From Fragilaria radians (taxonomy: Eukaryota > Bacillariophyta > Fragilariophyceae > Fragilariales > Fragilariaceae), in NCBI GenBank assembly GCA_900642245.1, contig CAAAJI010000623.1:5208-17007 (forward strand): a stretch of 11,800 nt of DNA, read 5' to 3'. The notes below the pieces were generated by a model. The model did not search any database. It saw only the letters and a program-made list of their open reading frames with translations, and was not told where the DNA came from. Positions 7,204 to 11,800 of this stretch are shown piece after piece; position 1 is the first letter of the stretch; the number at the start of each line of letters is the position of its first letter. A program made the translations under genes and the position numbers.

Positions 7204-7500
7204 CAGAAATTGAAACCATGGAAACAAAAACTTAAATTTTGCGAGATTCACGGCAAATGTGGCCATTTGACGGCCCAATGCGAGGTGATTTGCAAACAAC
7301 GATCGGAATATCAAGTGATACACACAAACATAAAAAATAATTAAATACCTAGATACACAACCCATTCTGTCTCCAAAAAGACTCGTGAAGAGAACAACAA
7401 CGTCACTGTGAAAAACAACAATTATGATGCATCATCCGCAAGTTCCAAACTAAACCAAATTGAAGAAGTTTTTGAAATCAATGATGAAGAACAAACATAA
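7204..7500 (+). pseudogene. Second Ty3/gypsy zinc-knuckle fragment, opposite orientation
   Basis: The plus strand reads KFCEIHGKCGHLTAQCEV, which matches the knuckle at about 6100-6140 on the minus strand (KYCEIHGKCNHTTFQCEV). A TAA-interrupted linker with RYTTHSVSKKTREENNNV and KLNQIEEVFEIND follows, lining up with the minus-copy linker ending in EEIFQVQD. The frame ends at TAA 7498-7500. The similarity is clear but diverged, so these are two separate copies rather than a recent inversion duplicate. Protease, RT, RNase H and integrase are absent downstream. Confidence 0.8.
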
Positions 7501-7659
7501 CCTAAACATTAAAATCAGCAATGAATAAAGAGTCCAATCTTACGGAAACAAAAAATGCAGGTTGGTTAAACTTTGGATGGATCTCTGCTGCCGTAGTGAT
7601 AACGCGTAATGGGATTGGCAACTATTCTAATAAAATCTGTGAATAATATTGTGTTTTGA
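7501..7659 (+). other. Short stretch between gypsy knuckle and LTR relic; small ORF 7521-7646
   Basis: A plus-strand ATG at 7521 opens a 41-residue frame (MNKESNLTE..., ending NYSNKICE). I do not recognise it. It lies where gypsy pol should be, so it may be a scrap of pol or chance. No independent sign of coding was found. Confidence 0.25.
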
Positions 7660-7870
7660 TTAATATTTCTAAGTTCCGTACGGTACATTTATCTACAGTA
7701 TCTATAGTAGTGATCACAAGTCACAGATCAATTAGTTCTTAGTTTTAGTTTTGGTGAGTGAATCTGAATCAGGCCTTCTCTCTTCTATAAATCTGACTCA
7801 GGATTAGAAAAGTACTTTAGTCTTTAACGTATTAGGAATCATTACCAAAAGCTTTACCTTGAGGCACTAA
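7660..7870 (+). repeat. Probable Ty3/gypsy LTR relic (plus copy)
   Basis: The segment shares ordered blocks in inverted orientation with 7010-7180, the best being TCTGACTCAGG at 7792-7802. A TATA-like TCTATAAAT lies at 7784-7792, and AAATAAAG, which resembles a polyadenylation signal, lies shortly after at about 7927-7934. It also contains the palindrome CCGTACGG near 7676. Being downstream of the plus-strand knuckle fragment, it would be the 3' LTR of a copy that lost most of pol. Confidence 0.42.
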
Positions 7871-8422
7871 GCCCTAGGCACCTTGTTAGGAAGATAGACA
7901 TAAGTTGTTCAGGTAATTGTGAGCTAAAATAAAGTTTATCACGTGTTTGCATTCATGCTATCCAATCATTTTGATGTTTCTTGACAGCATGCTTCAATTA
8001 CCATTGCAATATGAGGCATAATTCATGCAAACAAATATTCAACATACGAAATGATCTAAAAGTAAAGTAAAACTGCAAAGCAGTATGGAATGATGTTGCA
8101 AATGATATGATGTAGCGCATCTGCGTACTGGAGAATGTCATTGGGAAATGCACACTATGACAATTAGGACTGCTTGATATTGAAATGAAGCAATGTAAGT
8201 ATAATCAAAAGTTAAAGTGCTATGGTGGCAGTCAAGTACGAATATAACCAGCATATGGTTGATTCTCACGTTTGATTTACGTAATGTTGACAAATGATAG
8301 CTGGAATAGATTTCAATAGTGGGTGATGAGGATGTTTCAATACTAGAACTTCCTGCCCAATACTTGTAAATCATGCACCGACTATTCATGAATTTCAAAA
8401 TGGTCATCTTGATTTCCCAAAA
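7871..8422. other. No recognisable gene; includes region downstream of the HSF gene
   Basis: I find no protein family, RNA gene or clear repeat here. A minus-strand frame at 8138-8407 begins 16 bases after the HSF stop, but has no recognisable motif and ordinary AT-rich composition. The part nearest 8422 is presumably the 3' untranslated region of the HSF gene. I saw no convincing AATAAA on the minus strand. Confidence 0.4.
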
Positions 8423-9418
8423 TTATCTTTCAACAGTTTTTTTTTCAACAACATCACTAATCTCTTGATCGATAACATTACTGTCATCTTTATGAGTTGG
8501 ATCCTTGATCTGAAGTAAGCATGGCTTCATTCGGTAAAAATCAGGGGCTTTGGACCGTCGTGATGTCTCATTTTGTATTATAGATGTGACATTTTTGACG
8601 CGTCTCATGTAGCTGCACAGTAGAGGCCGACCTTTCAGAAAGAGCTCATGGTAGTATCCCCCTTTATCAGGACCTGAGCGGATTCTTACAAATCCATAAA
8701 GATTAAGCTGCCTTTGAAATGAGCTAAAACGGTTTAATCCAAGGTATTTAGGTAGAATCTCTTCAACGAATCGTTCCCTGTTGTTCACGGAAAAAGCCCG
8801 ACCGTGAAGAAAGAATGATACAACGCCATCCTTCCCATTCATTTCAACATCGCATAGCATTCGATGCAACTTTTCCGGGAAAGGATCGATCACGCCACCT
8901 CGAATCCCACACATTCCTACCGGATCGTCCCATGAAGATACGTCAATATATTTCCGATTGCATTTATTGCGGCGAAGAGCTAAATACATTGGCCAGTCTA
9001 GTTCATTTATTTGTTTTTCCTTATGCTTATTGGTGGTATTCTGATCCGATTTACAACCTTGAGTCAAGGATTTGATCTTATTTGTAGCGAAGGGGTGTGA
9101 TGATTCTTTAGGGGGGAAATGACGCTTTAGATTCATTCCATGACACTGAGTCAAAGCTGCAAGAGTTTGATTACGTCCTTCTTCGAAAGCTTTATCCATC
9201 AGAAAAGTCTTCCGCATGCAAGACTCTTCTGATTCTGAAAGAAAGATGAAAGTTGAACGAGGAAGCGATTTTTCAACGTCTTCCACGTTAATCGACAAAG
9301 GGGCTTCATGATGCTTGATCAATGGAGCTAAAGCTTCATCGACACCGTTGTTCCGAGCTAATTTATCCCATCTAACTGGGGTTGGTATTGGGTATTCGAG
9401 TTCGATTGGTTTCTCCAT
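8423..9418 (-). CDS. Heat-shock-factor (HSF) type DNA-binding transcription factor
   Basis: This is a 331-residue intronless frame with a good start context (ACAATGG) and a TAA stop. The HSF DNA-binding domain covers about 178-275. It begins DPFPEKLHRML, contains FLHGRAFSV and the recognition helix RFSSFQRQLNLYGF (230-243), and ends YYHELFLKGRPLL and MRRVK. This is the winged helix-turn-helix that binds nGAAn repeats; the wording of the domain is that of diatom HSFs. Residues 1-177 match no domain I know; they hold an acidic/Ser patch (about 60-66) and a Lys-rich stretch (131-135). After the domain only about 55 residues remain, ending DVVEKKTVER. No heptad oligomerisation region is evident. 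A nuclear role as an HSF-like regulator is inferred; target genes are unknown. It is the only host gene recognised here and lies between retroelement remnants. Confidence 0.93.
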   Translation of the reverse strand: MEKPIELEYPIPTPVRWDKLARNNGVDEALAPLIKHHEAPLSINVEDVEKSLPRSTFIFLSESEESCMRKTFLMDKAFEEGRNQTLAALTQCHGMNLKRHFPPKESSHPFATNKIKSLTQGCKSDQNTTNKHKEKQINELDWPMYLALRRNKCNRKYIDVSSWDDPVGMCGIRGGVIDPFPEKLHRMLCDVEMNGKDGVVSFFLHGRAFSVNNRERFVEEILPKYLGLNRFSSFQRQLNLYGFVRIRSGPDKGGYYHELFLKGRPLLCSYMRRVKNVTSIIQNETSRRSKAPDFYRMKPCLLQIKDPTHKDDSNVIDQEISDVVEKKTVER

Positions 9419-10388
9419 TGTTTGGGAAGCGTGAAATTTTTTGGGAGCTATGCAGTAGGCCAGGTGTATTTTGGTACAATTCTCTGGTCAATACCTAAAA
9501 ATAAAAAAATACTACTGCCTTCCATAAGAAATCCAGCATTCGACTCTTTAACTGTAATTTTTAAACATTTAACAGGCAAAGCAGATATGTCTATTTCGAG
9601 ACTTTACAAGGCAACGAGTACCTATTTGCAACTTGTTTGTTAAATGGATTTAAGATGTAAAATTTCGACTCGGGGTAACCAATATCCCTATGTTGGAACG
9701 AAGTCATTCTAGGTTGCGTGTCGCTAAAATTGTTTGCCATTTACTCTTGATGCTTGGGCTTGTATTTCATGATGCGCTATGAGATGTGACATCATTAAGT
9801 GTAAATTTATCACGGAAGATAAATGAAACCAAAGAACTTAAAGTATTTATTTTTGCGGCGGCACCTAGTAAGAAAAATTCAACGAAGACTTCACATCCTC
9901 TGGTATATCATCTTAAAACAACTATGAATCTCCTGAGGGCCTCAAGCATTCCTGAAGCGGAAGTATTCTACTAACCTGCAAGTATTCTCCCTGAGTATTC
10001 GAAATCTACTTCTCCCGTAAAATGAGAAAATTCGAATGATTGGATTAGCACAACAGGATAATTTCAAGGTCATGTCAGCTAAATAGACAATAATTTTGTC
10101 ATGGGTTAGTTTGCAGTGGGATCGAACGTATTAATCGCATTCAAACGAGCACTGACCTAAATTGCGTCAAATCTAATTCTACAGCACTTGTAGTAACGAC
10201 TCTGTTGTACAAGAACTATGTGTCTGAGTACCATAGACAATATAATTGTGCTCCCTAAGTTCTCTGTTTAATAAAACCTTCACGCTGAAGCAAAAGTCAC
10301 TAGGATCCTCTGTTTCATGTAGTTGAGTATTATATAGTGGAGTTGAGCCACGTCTATTTACTTTTGACTAATTAGCCCTAATGGAATT
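9419..10388. other. Intergenic stretch upstream of HSF gene, no gene recognised
   Basis: The part next to 9418 must hold the HSF 5' leader and promoter, but I cannot point to a TATA box or initiator with confidence. Two short plus-strand frames (9422-9643, TTG start; 9786-9974) have no recognisable motif and are probably chance. Nothing resembling the retroelement proteins of the rest of the window was found before the LTR at 10389. Confidence 0.4.
9872..9892. promoter_or_regulatory. GAA/TTC alternating motif upstream of HSF gene (weak HSE-like)
   Basis: GAA (9872), TTC (9878), GAA (9884) and TTC (9890) alternate about 450 bp upstream of the HSF start. They have 3-nt gaps instead of the 2-nt gaps of a canonical heat-shock element. 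A canonical two-unit GAAnnTTC lies at 10026-10033. In AT-rich DNA such matches arise easily by chance. Confidence 0.15.
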
Positions 10389-10623
10389 TGGAGTTATCCC
10401 TTACGTTCAGTTATATACATGTTTGTTTACAGTTATCCATTAGGGATACTTTTACATTTATTTTGTGAGAACAGTGATGAGATCTTCATTGTTTTAGCGA
10501 TAGTTTAAGCGAAGTATTTTAGTGATTACAACTTTAATTTGAACATCCTTTGAAGCTTCTTTTCTATCTTTGTAGTCGTTCTTTGTTTTAGACAACATTT
10601 CAACACGTTTAAACGTGGGTACC
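10389..10623 (+). repeat. 5' LTR of copia A right copy, including U5/primer-site block
   Basis: It starts TGGAGTTATCCCTTACG, parallel to the left LTR. It shares the TTATCCATTAGGGATA block (about 10432-10448) and 29 identical bases at 10595-10623, with the palindrome CACGTTTAAACGTG at 10604-10617. A TATA-like TTATATA lies at about 10411-10417. Outside these blocks the two LTRs differ widely. The inner boundary is uncertain by about 20 bases. Confidence 0.62.
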
Positions 10624-10700
10624 TATTGAACATCTAGTTAAGACTACCTTATTCAGTTTAGCCCTTGTTTTGTTTTGGCACTCATTGTTTCAGGTCAAAG

Positions 10701-11800
10701 ATGACTGATTTAAACATGACTAGAGTGATCCCTTTCTGTGGAAAGGTTGATGAGTGACCAATTTGGTCCGAGAAGTTTCTTTCCAAGGCCAAGAGATTTG
10801 GTTTCAAGGATTTGTTGTTGGAAAGGTTGACTATCCCAAGTTCGGTGAAGACTTTGATAATTTGTCGGTGATAGGAAAGGAGAAGTCTAGGATCATTGAG
10901 TTGAATGAGATTGCATACACAGAGCTCATTCTATCTTTAGATGTGAAGACTAGTAGTGGGAAAACGACTTTTAATATTGTTAAAAGCTGCAAGACTAAGG
11001 ATCATCCCAATGGGAATGCAGCTACTGCTTGGGAAAAGCTCAAGAACAAGTATGAGCCCGTTTCTGCCCCTACTTTAGTGAAATTGGAGAAGCACTTCAG
11101 AGAACTCTCCTTGAAGAAAGGTCAATATCCAGAGATTTGGATTATGGAGCTAGAAGACCTTCGAGTCAGGCTTGAGACAATGCATTCAAGCATTTCTGAG
11201 AATCAATTTATGATTCACATCCTGAATAATCTCACTTGGGATTATGAGCTACAGTTAGCTATGATGAAAAGAAGAGTTGGAGACATTGAAAAGCTACTCA
11301 CTGTTGAAGAAATTAGAGGAGAACTAAGCCTACGTTTTGAAAGAATAAACGTTAGTAAAGCTGAAGGAGAAGTTTTGAAGGAACATGCGTTATTTGGAGG
11401 ACAATTCAAGGAAAAATGTCTAAACTGTGGACAGCTCGGTCATAAGTTGTTCCCATGCAAAAATCGCGCAATCAACAATGGCGGAAGTAACGGTAATTCA
11501 AGTGGTGGTGGAATTTTTTGTTTGTATTGTTGCAAGACAGGGCATGATAAGAAGAATTGTTTCAAGTTGAAGAAGAAGGAAGCACAAAACAACAACAATC
11601 GCAGCAATTATAACGTTAGTGGTAACCGGCAAAACTATGAGTCAGAAGATGTTGTGTTCACCGCTACTTCGAAAAATGGAACCCTAAGCGATGATATATG
11701 GATTTGTAACAGTAGAGTGTGTGGACACTACTGTAAGACCACCAAAGGTATGTTCAACATGAGTGACATTGATGAGAAGATCACTGTTGGTAATGGCAAC
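10701..11800 (+). pseudogene. Copia A Gag and protease start, inactivated (partial)
   Basis: Gag starts with ATG at 10701 (MTDLNMTRVIPFCGKVDE), matching the left copy. The next codon, Trp in the left copy, is TGA here (10755-10757). One base is lost near 10839-10841, after which a different frame stays open to the window end. That frame carries the UBN2-like Gag region (AWEKLKNKYEPVSAPTLVKL), the zinc knuckles CLNCGQLGHKLFPC and CLYCCKTGHDKKNC, and an Asn-rich linker. At the protease, the left copy's WICDSGACGHYC reads WICNSRVCGHYC, with catalytic Asp changed to Asn (codon 11708-11710) and the Gly to Arg. It cannot be a working protease. The rest of pol is beyond the window. Confidence 0.9.

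Larger units (their letters stand above)
10389..11800 (+). mobile_element. Ty1/copia LTR retrotransposon, copia A right copy (3' part outside window)
   Basis: Same family as the left element, in opposite orientation: 5' LTR, leader, Gag with two zinc knuckles and the start of protease. The order and most residues parallel the left copy, with scattered substitutions. The copy is dead, with a nonsense codon near the Gag start, a one-base deletion and a lost protease active site. Only the first 1.4 kb is in the window. Confidence 0.92.

Noticed and set aside
7120..7365. Minus-strand 81-codon hydrophobic frame
   Set aside because: It is antisense to the plus-strand gypsy knuckle fragment and has no support of its own.
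8815..9075. Plus-strand 86-codon frame
   Set aside because: It lies antisense to the HSF DNA-binding domain; no motif.
9422..9643. Plus-strand frame divergent from the HSF gene
   Set aside because: It starts with TTG, has no recognisable domain, and lies in the expected promoter/leader of the HSF gene.
10115..10160. B-box-like GTTCGATCC on the minus strand
   Set aside because: The flanking bases do not pair as a T-arm and no acceptable A box or acceptor was found.
1..11800. CRISPR array, bacterial operon, phage or toxin-antitoxin system
   Set aside because: No regularly spaced repeats, no Shine-Dalgarno-linked gene runs, and no matching protein motifs; the content is eukaryotic retroelements and one HSF gene.

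Overview
The window looks like nuclear DNA of a stramenopile alga, most likely a diatom. It is visibly AT-rich and has no bacterial operon structure. It holds Ty1/copia and Ty3/gypsy retroelement proteins of the kinds common in diatom genomes. Its only host gene that can be recognised encodes a heat-shock-factor (HSF) type DNA-binding protein, a family strongly expanded in diatoms. The species cannot be named from this sequence.

Layout. (1) 1-4018, minus strand: a Ty1/copia element (copia A, left copy). It has a 5' LTR at about 3778-4018 and an open Gag-protease-integrase frame, then a reverse transcriptase (RT) broken by two small frameshifts, an internal deletion and an 11-bp tandem duplication. 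Its RNase H runs off the left edge. (2) 4023-4916, plus strand: remnant of a different Ty1/copia family (copia B), cut at the copia A LTR edge, with integrase fused to the RT/RNase H region by deletion. (3) 4917-5465: no protein gene; a polypurine tract, a tRNA-like segment with RNA polymerase III box motifs, and two perfect hairpins. (4) 5466-about 7190, minus strand: a decayed Ty3/gypsy element with Gag, zinc knuckle, a protease remnant and RNase H, but no RT or integrase. (5) About 7204-7870, plus strand: a second, diverged fragment of the same Ty3/gypsy family in opposite orientation, with a probable LTR relic. (6) 8423-9418, minus strand: the HSF-domain gene, the only convincing host gene. 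(7) 9419-10388: no recognisable gene. (8) 10389-11800, plus strand: a second copy of copia A with LTR and Gag, and a protease start that has lost its catalytic aspartate; it runs off the right edge.

How it fits together. One regulatory gene sits in a nest of dead or dying retrotransposons. The two copia A copies face away from each other, so their 5' LTRs point inward toward the HSF gene and the gypsy fragments. The left copy appears to have inserted into copia B. No element in the window is autonomous as seen. I found no CRISPR array, clear tRNA or rRNA gene, or convincing new multi-gene system. The observations most worth following are the HSF protein, whose DNA-binding domain is central and whose oligomerisation region is not visible, the strongly conserved LTR/leader block, and the tRNA-like segment.
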